The position numbers and the translations under genes were made by a program. Below, piece by piece: positions 11,200-22,264 of a stretch of 64,000 nucleotides of DNA. Within the stretch, counting starts at the first letter, position 1. Each line of letters begins with the position of its first letter. The stretch comes from Neoceratodus forsteri (lineage: Eukaryota > Chordata > Ceratodontiformes > Ceratodontidae), in assembly GCA_016271365.2 (NCBI GenBank), contig CM057451.1, positions 372,517,501-372,581,500 on the forward strand. Direction: 5' to 3'. Under the pieces are notes generated by a model. That model was given only the letters and a program-made list of their open reading frames with translations, did not search any database and had not been told where the DNA came from.

Positions 11200-11296
11200 T
11201 AAGCATACCGAGGGATCCCCTGGAAGAAACATTATAATGGTAAGTAATTTTTTCTTCTAGCCCCAGGAATCCCTCAGTATGCTTAACTAATGCAGA
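11200..11296. repeat. Internal complementary region (ICR) of DIRS E
   Basis: The left half (11200-11256) is the reverse complement of the outer left ITR. The right half (11256-11296, CCAGGAATCCCTCAGTATGC) is the reverse complement of the outer right ITR. In DIRS biology the ICR templates completion of the ends and the circular intermediate. Note that 10996-11199 between ITR and ICR contains no frame. Confidence 0.75.
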
Positions 11297-12060
11297 CTAC
11301 CAAGCAATCCAGTATCTGCTGAAGGTCTCCTGTCTTCTTGGGGACCGGGAAAAAGTGAGAGTAATACCCCTTTCCTACCTGGCCCTGAGGAACTGGCTCT
11401 ATGGCACACTTTTGCAACACAGCGGCAATCTCCTCTCTGATGAGCGGAATGTGACCTTGTGGGTAATGAGTGTGACCTGGAGGATTTTCTGGAGGTCCCT
11501 CTATGAATTCTATCGTGTGCCCTTGAATTATTAGCTGAAGCACCCAACAGTCTGTCGTGATCGCCTCCCATTCTGAGAGGTGGCTGGCAAATCTGCCCCA
11601 GCTGGTTCCACTGGAACTGTGGGTGGAGAAGTGGGGGCAGGCCAAGAGGCAGAGAGAGGGTTGGGGAGTGCTGCCCCAAAGTTCTGTGCGACTTGGTGGG
11701 GGGAGGGGGGGCAGAGGCAGATGAGTGAGTCCAACGTTTGCCCTGAAGCTTGGCAGGCTGCTGCCTTGTCTGGCACCTCTGCTGCCAGTGAAAAGGAAGC
11801 AGAGACTTGGGATTGGTATGGCAGAGGGAGTGCACTGAACAAAGAGCCTCCCCTCACTCCTGCAAATTGGTCAATATGTCCTTGACATCCCCCTCCAAAG
11901 AGCGCCAAGCCCCTGAAGAGGGAGTCTAGAATGGATGCTTGGACTTCCTGGGCGAAACCCAGTACTCACAACCAGGCATGTCTGCGAAGACAAACTGCCA
12001 CTGCAGTGCTTCTGGCAGAAGCATCGACAGCGTAAGTCACCCGTAAGGTATGGCGGCAGG
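11283..12060 (-). pseudogene. DIRS E: gag C-terminus and RT N-terminus
   Basis: From 12060 leftwards: gag core (ASARSTAVAVCLRRHAWL in the proper frame, then ILDSLFRGLALFGG), a Pro/Ser-rich gag tail, then the RT entry (ITTDCWVLQLI, LIREEIAAVLQKCAIEPVP, FFPVPKKTGD). RT stops at 11290, right at the ICR, so motifs A-C, RNase H and YR have been deleted. The gag frame continues at 28425 on the other side of copy C. Confidence 0.7.
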
Positions 12061-12247
12061 TAAGAAAAAATTACCACAGTAATGTTATTTCTTCTAAAGG
12101 AGTCCTAATGTATTCTGCTCTATGCAGTAAGACCTTGCTGTTGTACTGCCCCTAAGAGGAAAGAGTTAAAGCCTACATTTTAAGTAAGCATGCACTCAGT
12201 TTCAAATCACTGTCCCCTGGTACATTGTATTCAACCGTCAGATTCTT
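12061..12247 (-). repeat. Left ITR of DIRS C
   Basis: AAGGAGTCCTAATGTATTCT, the AGGAAAGAGTTAAAGCC block and CAACCGTCAGATTC pair in reverse complement with 28261-28424. The outer end lacks a TTAC present in the ICR version, a small deletion. Confidence 0.8.
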
Positions 12248-12480
12248 ACGAGCAATCGCCCCCCCCCCCCAAAAAACACAGATTGAAACAATTTAGAAAA
12301 GCTAACAGCATTTTAAATAGGAACTTATCCAAGACCCTACCAACCCCCAAAAATGGGCTAGAAGACTCAAGTCATAGATGCCCTCTTAAGAAAACTACCT
12401 TATGGTAAATTAACACCACCGCCACCCAAGCTGGAGTGCAAAGACCTTAGGTTCTGGTAGGGGAGGCAGGGTGGGAGGTC

Positions 12481-12575
12481 AGAATACATTAGGACTCCTT
12501 TAGAAGAAACAAAATTACTGTGGTAAGTAATTTTTTCTTCAAGCAACAAGAAGTCCTAATGTATTCTGACATATG
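12481..12575. repeat. ICR of DIRS C
   Basis: The left half (to 12540) is the reverse complement of the left ITR outer end; the right half (AAGCAACAAGAAGTCCTAAT, 12541-12560) is the reverse complement of the right ITR outer end at 28393-28424. The 12248-12480 stretch between ITR and ICR has no gene. Confidence 0.8.
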
Positions 12576-12617
12576 CAGACTACCAAGCAGCTCCCTTTGA
12601 GGAGGGCACAGAATCTA

Positions 12618-13390
12618 CTTAGGAAAGAGGCTCTGCAATACTGCTGTTCCAACCCTGGCATCACTTTTTGCCTGCACATCCAGGCTGTAATGCTTGGTAA
12701 ATGCATGTACAGTTTTTCAGGTAGCTGCTTTACAGATTTCTGAGAAGGGAATGTCTCTTGCAGCTGCTATGGTGGCAGCTGTGCCCCTAGTAGAATGAGC
12801 CCTGAGGCCTACAGGGGGATCCTTCCCTAGTTTCTGATAGCAAAACTGAATGCAAGACACTATCCATCTTGCAATGGTCCTTTTAGTGGCAGGCTTACCC
12901 CTGCCCACTTCTCCACAACTGGCTAGAGTCACCCTTATGACCCCTGGTGAGATCCAGATAGTAGCTGATAGCTCTTTTAACATCCAGGCTATGCAGCCTA
13001 CGTCCCCCTGAACTGGAATGTGTAGTGAAAAAGATATGCAAGTTAATGGACTGGTTAAGATGGAATTCTGACACCTTGGGAAGAAATTTACTATTTGTTC
13101 TAACAACCACTTTATCATTGTGAAAGGAGATACAGTTGGGTTCCACTGATAAGGCCTGTAGCTTATCATTGTGAAAGGAGATATAGCTGGGTTCCACTGA
13201 CAAGGCCTGTAGCTCACTGATAACATCTTGCTGAAGTAGTGGCTACTAGAAACACTGTTTTCCATGTTACATACTTTAACTCTGCAGAGAACTTAGGTTC
13301 GAAGAGGGATTGCATCAACTGAGCTATACAAATATTTAGATCCCATGAAGGGGTAGGCTTTCTCATAGGAGGGTGTAAAAGCAATAACCC
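12618..13390 (-). pseudogene. DIRS C tyrosine recombinase, catalytic domain
   Basis: The protein continues the frame ending at 13391. Blocks in order: TWKTVFLVA-type helix (near 13260), LQALSVEP (13205), FLPKVSEFHLNQS (13070), SLDVKRAISYYLD (12960), KPATKRTIARWIV (12880), then GLRAHSTRGTAA with the H-x-x-R catalytic pair (near 12790) and TKHYSLDV with the nucleophilic tyrosine (near 12690). The codon between AAT and KTV near 12718 reads TGA where copy B has TGG (Trp). A short duplicated stretch near 13100-13200 (LSVEP repeated) and frame changes also break it. The enzyme integrates the circular cDNA. Confidence 0.75.
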
Positions 13391-14917
13391 TTAAAAGAAT
13401 CTTTTAAATATAGGGTCAGAATCCAGGAAGTAAGCAGAAACTGCAGCCAGATGCACCCGTAGGGTGGAAGGCCTAAGACCTAGAGAATGCAGATGAGCCA
13501 AATAATCCAGCAACAGTGGAATGCTCACCTGCTGTGGTTCTACACCTAGCCGATTACACCAAATAGTGAACCTCTTCCATCTGGATGAATATGTTTTCCT
13601 AGTAGCCGATTTCCTGGAAACCATTAGGATATGCATGACAGAGTCCGAGAGAGATGCAACCCAGCATACTCTTAACTGTGCAAGAGCCAAACCTTCAATC
13701 TGAGGGTCCCCAAGCTGGGGTACATAATTCTCCCTTGGGATGAGGTCAGAAAGTCTTACCTCATGAGGAGGGGGATCGGATTTGTCGACACCATATTCAC
13801 CAGGATTGAGTACCAAGGCTATCTGTCCCAGTCTGGGGCTATCAGGATCATCACTAGAGACTGAGCCCTGAATTTGGTCAGTACCTTGAGCAACAGAGGA
13901 AATGAAGGGAAGGCATACAGGAAATTTCCCTGACCAGTCCAGCAGAAATGCATCCACTGAGACTGTCCCCAGAACTGGGGGTCTGCAGCAATACTGGGAT
14001 AACTGGTGATTGTCTGGGGCTGCAAAGAGGTCTATCTTTTGGACGCCCCAAAGCTTGAAGACGTTCTTGAGAACTAAATGATTCAGAGACCACTCGTGGT
14101 GGTTTTGGTTGATCCTGCTGAGAGAGTCTGCCAGAACACTGTCCTTCCCTGGAAGGTGAACTGCTGTCAGAGTCACCTCCAGAGGGTAGGCCAATTTCCA
14201 TATCTTCATGGCTTCTGTGCTCAACAGTGTGAACCTTGTGCCACCCTGTTTGTTGATGTAAAACACTGTTGTGGTGTTGTCTGTCTTGACTTGTATCACC
14301 TTCCCCTGAATCATGGAAGAAAAGGACCGGAGAGCCAGCAACGCTACTCTGAGCTCCAAGAGATTTATGTGCAGAAGAGACTCTTGGGGAGACCAAGTGC
14401 CCTGAGCTGTATGCTCCCCCAGGTGTGTCCCCCACCCCAAAAGAGATGCATCTGTGGTGAGCAACACTGTGGGATTTTCCTGAAGAAAGAGAATGCCCAC
14501 CCTTAGGTTGTCTCTGTCCTGCCACCACTGCAGGGCTAGGAGAAGTGTGGAAGTTACTGGAATCAGTTTGGACAAGGAATCTCTGCTCTGGAACCAAAAG
14601 GACTTCCGATGGAACTGAATGTCTCTGATCTGAAACCTTGCCCCTGGTACTACTGCTGTTGTAGCTGCCATGTGCCCCAGCAACCGCAGAACGTACTTTG
14701 CTGGCTTTGGGGAGTGGAGTCTGAAAAATTCTAGCTGCACCAAGCTTTCCACCCTGTCTGGTGGAAGTCTTGCTTTTCTGAGAAATGTGTCCTGTTCTGC
14801 TCCTAAGAACTGCACGAGTTGGACTGGTTTCTTTGTATTTATTGAGAAGCCCAATGAGTGAAGAGTAGTCAGAGTGACTGCTAAGGCCTCTACTACTTGT
14901 TGTTGAGACTGACCCAC
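13391..14917 (-). CDS. DIRS C: RT C-terminus, RNase H and recombinase N-terminal domain (508 codons open)
   Basis: The longest open frame in the window. It begins just after the RT YLDDWL motif (encoded near 14935, other frame). RNase H shows the expected acidic residues: LTTDASLLGWG, LLELRVALLALR, VKTDNTTT and LADSLSR (residues about 155-275). Then comes the DIRS-typical block IDLFAAPDNHQLSQYCCRP (about 295). The last 100 residues, from SRKSATRKTYSSRWKRF, are the SAM-like N-terminal DNA-binding domain of the recombinase. The stretch at about residues 345-390 differs from copy B and probably reflects a pair of compensating frameshifts. Known copies encode RT-RNase H and YR in overlapping or fused frames; here they are fused. 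The listed start is only the first ATG in the frame. Confidence 0.75.
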   Translation of the reverse strand: MGQSQQQVVEALAVTLTTLHSLGFSINTKKPVQLVQFLGAEQDTFLRKARLPPDRVESLVQLEFFRLHSPKPAKYVLRLLGHMAATTAVVPGARFQIRDIQFHRKSFWFQSRDSLSKLIPVTSTLLLALQWWQDRDNLRVGILFLQENPTVLLTTDASLLGWGTHLGEHTAQGTWSPQESLLHINLLELRVALLALRSFSSMIQGKVIQVKTDNTTTVFYINKQGGTRFTLLSTEAMKIWKLAYPLEVTLTAVHLPGKDSVLADSLSRINQNHHEWSLNHLVLKNVFKLWGVQKIDLFAAPDNHQLSQYCCRPPVLGTVSVDAFLLDWSGKFPVCLPFISSVAQGTDQIQGSVSSDDPDSPRLGQIALVLNPGEYGVDKSDPPPHEVRLSDLIPRENYVPQLGDPQIEGLALAQLRVCWVASLSDSVMHILMVSRKSATRKTYSSRWKRFTIWCNRLGVEPQQVSIPLLLDYLAHLHSLGLRPSTLRVHLAAVSAYFLDSDPIFKRFF

Positions 14918-15551
14918 CAGCAGCCAGTCGTCCAGGTAGGGAAAAACTGAAATTCCTAAAACGCCTTAAGTGTGCAACTACCACTGCCAGGCATTTTGTA
15001 AACACTCTGGGAGCTGAGGTCAGACCGAAGGGAAGGGAAGGGACCTGAACTGGTAATGACCTGATGGCAGTCTGAATCTTAGATATTTCCTGTGTGACTG
15101 TCTGATATTAATATAGAAGTAAGCATCCTTGAGGTCTATGGATGCTAGCCAGTCTCCTCGCCTGAGTGGGCAGTGTCATTGCCAAAGTGAGCATCTTGAA
15201 GTTTGGTTTTAAGTGTTTGTTCAGGAACCTTAAATTCAGTATGGGTCGCCAATCCCCATTTTTCTTCAAGATCAGGGAACACATTGAATACAAGTCCTTT
15301 GCTCTTTGGGACAAAGGGACAGGTTCCACTGCCCTGTCCTCAAGGAGGGTTGCAACTTCTGTTTCCAGCAGGGAGCTTTTGCTGTGGAGGCAGGTTTGAA
15401 CAGCCTTGCTCTCAATCTGGGAAATTGTTTGAAATGTAAAGCAAGGACTTTGCCCACCACCTCCAGAACCCATTTGTCTGATGTTATAGACTGCCAGTTC
15501 TGGAGGTAGTGGGCAAGCCTGACCCCTACTGGAAGTGAGGAGGAGACCCAA
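14918..15551 (-). pseudogene. DIRS C reverse transcriptase core
   Basis: From 15551: WVLEVVGKV, LLETEVATLLEDRAVEPVP, FSLILKKNGDWRPILNLRF-type block (near 15240), motif A SIDLKDAYFYI (near 15140, other frame), motif B PFGLTSAPR (near 15020) and motif C FPYLDDWLLVG (near 14935). Each motif is intact but the frame shifts between them. It overlaps the end of gag by a few bases, as in copy B. Confidence 0.7.
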
Positions 15552-15557
15552 GACTCC

Positions 15558-16503
15558 TCAGGAAGTCTGTTTAGCTGGAGCCCTGGGTTGGGAAGCTGGG
15601 CTGGAACGAGTGGCACCTCTCCTGCCCCTTCCTCTAAAATAGCCACACTGTTGCTGATAAACAAGGAAGGCCTGGGCCTGGTAGAAAGGTCTCTGGTAAG
15701 GCCTGCCCCTGCCTCCACTACCCTGCTGTTTCTGAGGAGTGGCTGCTTTTTCTTTAGCTGCAGCACTCCTATACGATGCTCTATACTCATCCATTTCCTC
15801 ATATAGGCCTCAGTGTGCTCTCCAAAGAGAGAGTTCTGTACCAGAGAAAAATTCAAGATCTTGGTTTGTGTGTCCTGAGAGAGGTTAGTGGTTCTAAGCC
15901 AGGAAAACATCCTCAGAGAAACAGAAGTAGCCAAAATTCTGAATGCCGAATCACTGGCATCCACTGCCATGTGGAACTGCTGCTTGGAAGCCTCAATTCC
16001 ACTCCTTGCCATCTCACCCAGATCAACAGCTGTCTCAGCTGGGAACTTGGCAACCAAAGAGGAAACTGCTTCCCACAGCTTCTTTTGCCATCTTGCCACA
16101 TAGGCCATGTAAGAGCTCTGCCTGGCAATGACAGAAGACCCCAGTTAAGGCTTTTTAGCCATGGAGTCAATCCTCCTAGAATCCTTTTCAAGAGGATGGG
16201 AAGCTAGTGGGATGCCTGCCTTCTTGCAGGCAGCAGCCTGAACCACCTCTTAATGGCTGGGGTGTCCTGACAGAAAATCTGTACCATCTCTGGCTACTGG
16301 GTACTTCCTCTCTGTCCTCTTACCTTCAGGAGGAACAGAAGTAGGGGTACTCAAACATTTTTAAGATTGTCTCTGCAGACTTAGGGATGGGTATCACCAC
16401 CCTTTTAGAGGCAAGGACATCCATCATCTCCACATAATCCGGTTCTTCCTCTTCTTCTGAAGATTCATGAACAGGTAGCTGGAGAGTTAAAGCAACCTTC
16501 TTC
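15558..16503 (-). pseudogene. DIRS C gag, C-terminal two-thirds
   Basis: Reads leftwards from VALTLQLP and the acidic patch EEEPDYVEMMDV (near 16430) through the MAYVARWQKKLWEAV core (16100) to the Gly/Arg-rich tail GGRGRPYQRPFYQAQ ending APAKQTS at 15558. A 278-codon frame (15272-16108) runs through the core and then out of frame into RT. The upstream part lies beyond the SINE at 17107-17347. Confidence 0.75.
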
Positions 16504-16518
16504 ATAAATGAAAAATGA

Positions 16519-17106
16519 ATGTCGGCCCGGTGGTGCTGAGGGTTGAAGCGCTGGACGCCACACCTTGCACCATGCCAGCGACCCAGGTTCGGGAATGAGC
16601 CAAGGCCACCAGGGGTCGGCAGGGGAGAGAGAGAGAGGATCAAATGTCCGGAGGACTGCTCTTCTCTCCGGGAGATTGGGATCCAGGCTCCTGCCCGGCA
16701 CTACAACGTGCAGGGCAGGCTACAGGGGACATAGAGCTGCGGCAGGTGTGTTTGATGCCACTGCACATCTGAGCACTGCCAGGGAGGTGGAGGGGAAGGG
16801 GACGCAACACAGCCAAGAAAATCCCTACTCCCGGAGACAGGCGACGGGACCATCCCCTCCACCACACTCCACTGGCTGGACTCCTCCAGCTCCTTGGCCG
16901 AGCCGAGCCCAGCCTGAATTACAGATAGAGCATCCTGGGCAGATAGCGCGGCCCCACCTCAGGAGGGCTCAGAGCCAAGGAGATAGCCGGGCTGGTGCCT
17001 GGAAGCTGGAGAGTTTCAGGCCCAGAGGTAGAGCTGATTATGTGTGGATGCCCAAGATAGTTCTCCGGGGCCAAGCGAAGCCAGAAAAAGAATATAAAAA
17101 ATATAA
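16519..17106 (+). mobile_element. tRNA-like SINE (GGCCCGG family), copy 2, with target duplication
   Basis: Starts GTCGGCCCGGTGGTGCTGAG and ends in an A/T-rich tail (AAAAAGAATATAAAAAATA). It is flanked by a perfect 15-bp duplication ATAAATGAAAAATGA (16504-16518 and 17107-17121). The B-box-like block CCAGGTTCGGGAATG lies 70 bp in. At about 590 bp it is long for a SINE. The target is the gag of DIRS C, which reads on after removal. Confidence 0.85.
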
Positions 17107-17347
17107 ATAAATGAAAAATGAGTGACAGCATCCTCCAACTGTTTAGAGGGAGAGATGCTTCCCTCATGCTCAGGAGAGACCTCTGGTTCAACTGGACCAT
17201 AAAGGTCCTCTTCCTCATCTTGCTCACATTCCAGGCCCCAGGAATAATCACATTCCGAAGGGTCTGGAAGAATGAGAACCAAGTGAATAACAACCAGAGA
17301 AGTCACCGGTCCGGCTGTCTGCAGTGACTGTATAATGCATATAGCAT
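17107..17347 (-). pseudogene. DIRS C gag, linker segment
   Basis: Encodes AICIIQSL near 17345-17320, then an acidic linker (CEQDEEEDLYGPVEPE) like the DNDDGDYESLDVP linker of copy B. It is bounded by the SINE on one side and the L2-like LINE on the other. Its upstream continuation, EEIAN, is at 21753-21770. Confidence 0.7.
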
Positions 17348-18560
17348 CCCCAGGAGCTTCCAGCCCACGGAGCTGCTGTGGGACCTCCTTCCGAGTCACT
17401 CCATCAGGTACTGAAACGGATGACCTCAGCCATGGATTTGAACTTTCGCGACCTTTGTTGGCTTTGTGTTTTTTAGTTTAACTCTGGAGCACAAGATTGT
17501 TACACTACCTTGCATACTTGAATCCCTGTGGCTGCTGCCCTGACTCCTGGTGGGGCTTCTCCTGTATGCGGTGGTGAACCAGGAGGATTTCCAGCCTCGC
17601 AAGGGCACTGTTGCCATGACTCGAGCTAGTGCCGTAATTTTGGCTCTCCAGTAGGGCTTCACCCTGAACACTGCCCCTCTTGGACCCATTGAGGGCTGTA
17701 CCTGAGAGAGACGTGCTCCCTTTACCGCTGCAGCATCACTGAGGAGCTCAGTTATTCCTGTCTTGGCTAACGCTCTCTCAGCTGCATCTATGTGGGTACT
17801 GAATAACCCCACTGCTGCTAAGTGGCTGCTCCCAGCCCACCCCAATACCCTCCCACCCTTAACTGTGTTCCTTTATATAGGCAAGGGGTACCACATGAGA
17901 TTAGAGTTCCCTTTTTTCTGTCAGTCGACTTTCTCACCCACAGGTTATGGCTTCTCACCACTAGGTGTCATCATTATTCAATAGTACTCCAAGCTCTCTT
18001 ATGATTGTTCAGTTTCTGGCACTCTTCCTGTAGGTCTGCCAGAACCCTATAGCCTTCTTAGTGATTATTTTATTTTTTTTTTCTCTCTCCTCTACTCCCT
18101 AATTTGGCTACCCTATTCTCTCCACGCATTCACCTCTGGTTGTTTCATTTCCTGCTTATTCCATGGTGCTTACTACACACTATTATAGAACACTTCACTC
18201 TGTACCTCCTTGTGCCTCTGCTTATTGCCCTGCTTGCCCTCGACTCCCTATCCCTTCACGCTGACCCCCCACCACCACCACCACCACTGGTGGAAACTCC
18301 TGGTAATTTTATCTACTCTAACATGATAGCTGAGGGTTACCCCCCCCCCCCCAATCATTCCAGCTTGTCTACATCAGCTATAAACTCTTTGTGGCCCTGC
18401 TTAGGCATATAGTGAAGAAGAGGCTTACCTCCACAACCATAGTCTCCTGTGCTATTGCACTTGCTTTTCTTTGGGTCATTGCACTAGCTCTCTCCCTAGC
18501 TGGGGATATCTAATCTAACCCAGGCTCTCTAGCCGCTCCTACACCCCCAACCACCTCCTA
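17348..18560 (+). other. 5' region of the L2-like LINE (no supported ORF1)
   Basis: 1.2 kb upstream of the endonuclease with only short frames. The second half (17800-18420) is pyrimidine-rich, with a C run at 18341-18352 and a CCA repeat near 18270. ORF1 is absent or decayed beyond recognition. The composition resembles 5520-6090. Confidence 0.45.
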
Positions 18561-18564
18561 TCTC

Positions 18565-19560
18565 CTTCCCCATGCTCTAGGCCCATCTTTTGTACATCTT
18601 AACATCCATAGTTTACTTGCCAACCTCCCTGAGCTGGAAGCCTCGGTTTTGGTAAATAACCCTGATATTCTTGTGATATCTGAAACCTGGTTAAGACCCA
18701 CTGTCCTGGACAATAGCTGTGCCCTCCCTGCTTATAACATGTATCGAGCTGACCGGGTTTCCTCCACAAGAGGGGATGGCCTGGCTCTATATTACAAATC
18801 TCACCTTAACGTCACTCTAATGCCATCCCCCTGCATTATCAGTGAGGTACTGCACTCTATCCTGCTACTTGGGGGTGAAAAAAGTTGCATATATTTGGGG
18901 TGCATTACCCTCCCCGTAATAGTAAACTTGGCCTAGAGGAGCTCAAAGGACTAATACCTGCCCTAACTAAAAACAACGAGGTGATCTGTCTGGGTGACTT
19001 TAACCTGGATTGGCTTGGTCCCAGCTCCTCGTCACTGGCTTCTATTGACAGCAAGGCTAACCCTTAGCAACTCATCTCTACCCACACTCAGATAACTAAG
19101 AACAACCTCAGTCGCTCTCTGACTGACTGGATCCTTACCAATCACATGGACTGCTACTCCCCTACCGGGGTTCTACCGGACACCATCAGTGACCACTGCC
19201 CCATCTACTGTATTAGAACTCCCTCCTCTGTCACACTTCCTCCTAAAGTACTGTCCTTTGCAAACTTTTCCAATCTTGACACCTCTGCGTTCCTGCATGA
19301 TCTAAAATATGTAGACTGGTCTCCACCATTTCAAACCAATTACATCAACTTGGCTACTGAACACCTGAATTCCACCCTGCTAGTCCTACAGGCTAAACAT
19401 ATCCCAGTCTCCACGCGCAGGGTCAGAGGGAAACCGTCCAAATGGCTTAAGCGGCCCCTCCTGCAACTACTCAAGGAACGTGATAGACTGTGGAACAAAT
19501 GGAAAATATCCTCCATTCAGGCTGACTTTGCTGCCTACTGGACGTTACAGAATTCCTAAA
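18565..19560 (+). pseudogene. L2-like ORF2, APE endonuclease domain
   Basis: Blocks in order: HLNIHSLLANLPELEA-type start, DILVISETWLRPTV (catalytic Glu), GDGLALYYKSHL, then in another frame GDFNLDWLG (near 18995) and SDHCPIYCI (near 19190, catalytic His). These are the expected AP-endonuclease signatures that nick the target DNA. Two frame changes and one stop at 19067 break it. Confidence 0.75.
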
Positions 19561-19676
19561 AGAAGGAGATTCGGGCTACCAAGAGCTGCTACTACCACAA
19601 ACTCCTTCAGTTTTCAGCCTCTGACCCCAAGAAGTATTGGAGCCAGATCAATGAAATCCTGGGGGATACCAAACCT

Positions 19677-21365
19677 TTGGCCCAAAATGAGATGCTAATT
19701 AATGATGCACTGTTCAACAACCCCTGTACTATAGCCAATGCTTTTAACTTCCATTTTGCTGAATCTCCTTGTATCTCCCCTCGGGCATCCCAAGGCCCCA
19801 TCTCCCCCTCTTCGGCTCCTCCGCCACTTGGCCTCTCCTGTATTGCTCGGTTGGATGTTCTCAGGATAGTTCAGTCCATTCCTCCACGTGGGAGCCCTGG
19901 TCCAGATGGAAACGAACCCCGGATACTTAGAATTGGGGCACATCTCCTTGCCGCCCCAGTCGCAAGGCTGTTCAATCTGTCCATCTGTACCTCAACTGTG
20001 CCTGCAGCCTGGAAAGCTGCCAGGGTTATTCCTGTCTTCAAAAAAGGTGACCCTAAAGTCCTTACTAATTATCGACCTATAGCCTTACTTCCTACACTCA
20101 GTAAGATTTTAGAGAAACTTGTCCATCGCCAGGTCTCATCTCATCTAATGGATTTCAATCTTCAGTCACCTGCTCAACACGGTTTCAGGGCAGGTCACTG
20201 CACCACCACTGCCCTCACCTTACTCACCAGTGATGTCAAGTCCAGCATGGACACTGGTCTACTCACTGGTGCCATGTTCATCGATCTCACAAAGGCATTT
20301 GACCTGGTAAACCATCAACTACTCCTGCACAAACTTCACACTTTAGGTGCATCTGAACCCACCCTCTCATGGTTCAGCAGCTATCTCACTAATCATTCCC
20401 AATCCATCTCGTTTGGCAAAGTTCTGTCATCCCCTGTGGCGTACCTCAAGGCTCCATCCTGGGACCACTACTCTTCTCCATCTTTGTCAATGACATTCCC
20501 TCATCCTTGCCCCATTGTCTATCCATCCTGTATGCTGACGACCTAGTACTCTATACTGCCTCTCATTCTGTCCTGGATATAAACTCCCTCCTATCCTCTG
20601 CATTCCAACAGATCCAATTCTGTCTCTCCTCCAACTCAATCCTGCTTAATCTACTTAAGATCCAGGCCATGTTTTCTGGTTCCTCTAGAAAAATCTCTGC
20701 TGAAGCTACCAAGCTTCATGTGGTTAGTTGTGATGGTTTGGTGATCAAGTCTACAAGTTCTTTCAAATACCTAGATGTGACTCTCGATCCTGTCCTTGAT
20801 TTCTCATCACACATAAAGGAGGTCTGTAGGTCTGTTAACATCAAGCTAGGAGCCTCCTACCGTGTGCGTCATTCCCGTACTCCCACCGCCAGTATCTGTA
20901 TAGCGTGGGGCATACTGCTTCCTAGACTCCTGTATGCTGTCCCCATTCTCTCTCATGCCAACATGAGTATTCTCCATCACTGGGACACCATGTAAAACAA
21001 CATCTGCAGATTTTCACACTCTGTTCCTCGCCTTACCCACCACTGCATACTATACTCCTTGTTGAGTTGGCTATCCCCTAAAGCTCAGCGCTCCTTCTCT
21101 CTGGGCTGTCTTATTGACTCCATGAACAGATCCCCCGTCCCGTCCGCAGTGGGGCCATGCCCACCCCTGTGAGTCAGGCCCGTACTCTGAGGTCCTCTAA
21201 CTCGCACCTGTTCTCTGTCCCCCACTGCTCAACTAAAAAGGGAGAAAAAGCTTTCTCCCACTGTGCCCCTAAATTCTGGAACACTTCACCGGACACCTTA
21301 AAGGGCTCCTCATCCCACCTTGTCTTCAAATCTGCACTTTTTTCCCACCTCCAAGCACGTGACAC
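19677..21365 (+). pseudogene. L2-like ORF2, reverse transcriptase domain
   Basis: RT motifs: GDPKVLTNYRPIALLP (near 20050), HGFRAGHCTTTAL (20180), FIDLTKAFDLVNH (motif A, 20280), then after a frameshift near 20450 the YADDLVLY motif C (20530) and the FKYLDVTLD thumb block (20765). The C-terminal KAFSHCAPKFWNTSP block lies near 21250. A 289-codon frame covers 19677-20546 and a 162-codon frame 20507-20995. TKAFDxVNH with the GFRxGHxTTTAL block is the L2-clade pattern. Confidence 0.8.
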
Positions 21366-21752
21366 CTGTGTATGTGCCTACGCCCACTTACTCTCTCTCT
21401 CCAGACTCCCTTCCCAGATCCTCTGGGTTCCCCTAACTGTATTGTTTTGTCCTGTTGTACTATTTTTCCATCCCTGCATGGATGGTCACTGCTTGTTGTT
21501 TTGTCCGTGACTCTCTCAGAGGTGATCACAACTGTAATTGTTCTTACCACTCTATATTTTGTTCTAACTTTGTGTATATCTTTAAATGTTTACTTCACCA
21601 GGCTGGCTGCAGGCCTTTACTACTGTTTGTATGTACTCTTGTTTAATGTCATTGATTGTTACTGTACCCTCCCGGGTCATGCCTGAAAATAAGCAGGACT
21701 AATGCTTAATGCAATTATCCGGTTACCAAAAGCTAATAAATAAATAAAATAA

Positions 21753-22066
21753 ATTAGCAATTTCCTCCGCAGTCGCACCCACACGTGACTTAGACATTGG
21801 TTTGGTATGTTTTTCTTTCCTTTTTCTCTTAGCGGAAGCCGGTTCAAGGGCTGAATCCGCAGTGCATTTAGGAGGAAGGGTATCTCCTTGGTTACAAGTG
21901 CCCCCCCTCCAGTTCATTAGAACCTGAACCAGTTCGGCCATCCGGGTTAGTGGATTTTTCGGTCAATTTCTCATTCAGTCGGTTAAGGCGCCTGTCAAGT
22001 ATCGACTGAGGGAAATTTTTACATGTGTCACATTCTGCCTGCAAGTGTTCCAACCCCAGGCAGAAA
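21753..22066 (-). pseudogene. DIRS C gag, N-terminal linker piece between L2-like LINE and DIRS B
   Basis: The reverse complement gives ATAEEIAN, a Lys/Arg-rich stretch (SAKRKRKEKHTKP) and the basic linker that match copy B at 26770-27060 and copy A at 1570-1860. It ends at GAAA (22063-22066), where DIRS B begins. The continuation is 27767-27865. Confidence 0.75.
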
Positions 22067-22264
22067 GAAAAAATTACTCACCTTAGTAATGTTGTTTCTT
22101 CTAATGGAGTCTTGCTGTATTCTGACTATTGCAGTTAGGTCCTGCCTTTCAACTGCCCCGGAGAACAAAGAATTAACTTTCCATGGCCAGCATGGAACGT
22201 TCAGTGCGAGCTCAGTTGAAGCCTCTGTCTGCTGTTGTTTAAACTCCAACTGTCAGATCTTTAC
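22067..22264 (-). repeat. Left ITR of DIRS B
   Basis: Reverse-complement partner of 27595-27766 over about 160 bp (shared AACGTTCAGT/ACTGAACGTT, CCATGGCCAGCATGG, CTGCCTTTCAACTGCCC). The outermost 40 bp (GAAAAAATTACTCACC on) have no partner in the right ITR but are repeated in the ICR. Confidence 0.88.

Larger units (their letters stand above)
17348..21752 (+). mobile_element. L2-like LINE, about 4.4 kb, plus strand, inserted in gag of DIRS C
   Basis: A 5' part without a long frame (17348-18560), an ORF2 (18560-21330) and a 3' end AAAAGCTAATAAATAAATAA. Removing it joins GCATATAGCAT to TAGCAATTTCC and restores the gag reading EEIANAICIIQSL in frame. No longer target duplication is visible, as is common for L2/CR1 relatives. 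Confidence 0.8.

Noticed and set aside
14078..14506. Plus-strand 142-codon frame
   Set aside because: Antisense shadow of the DIRS C RNase H frame.
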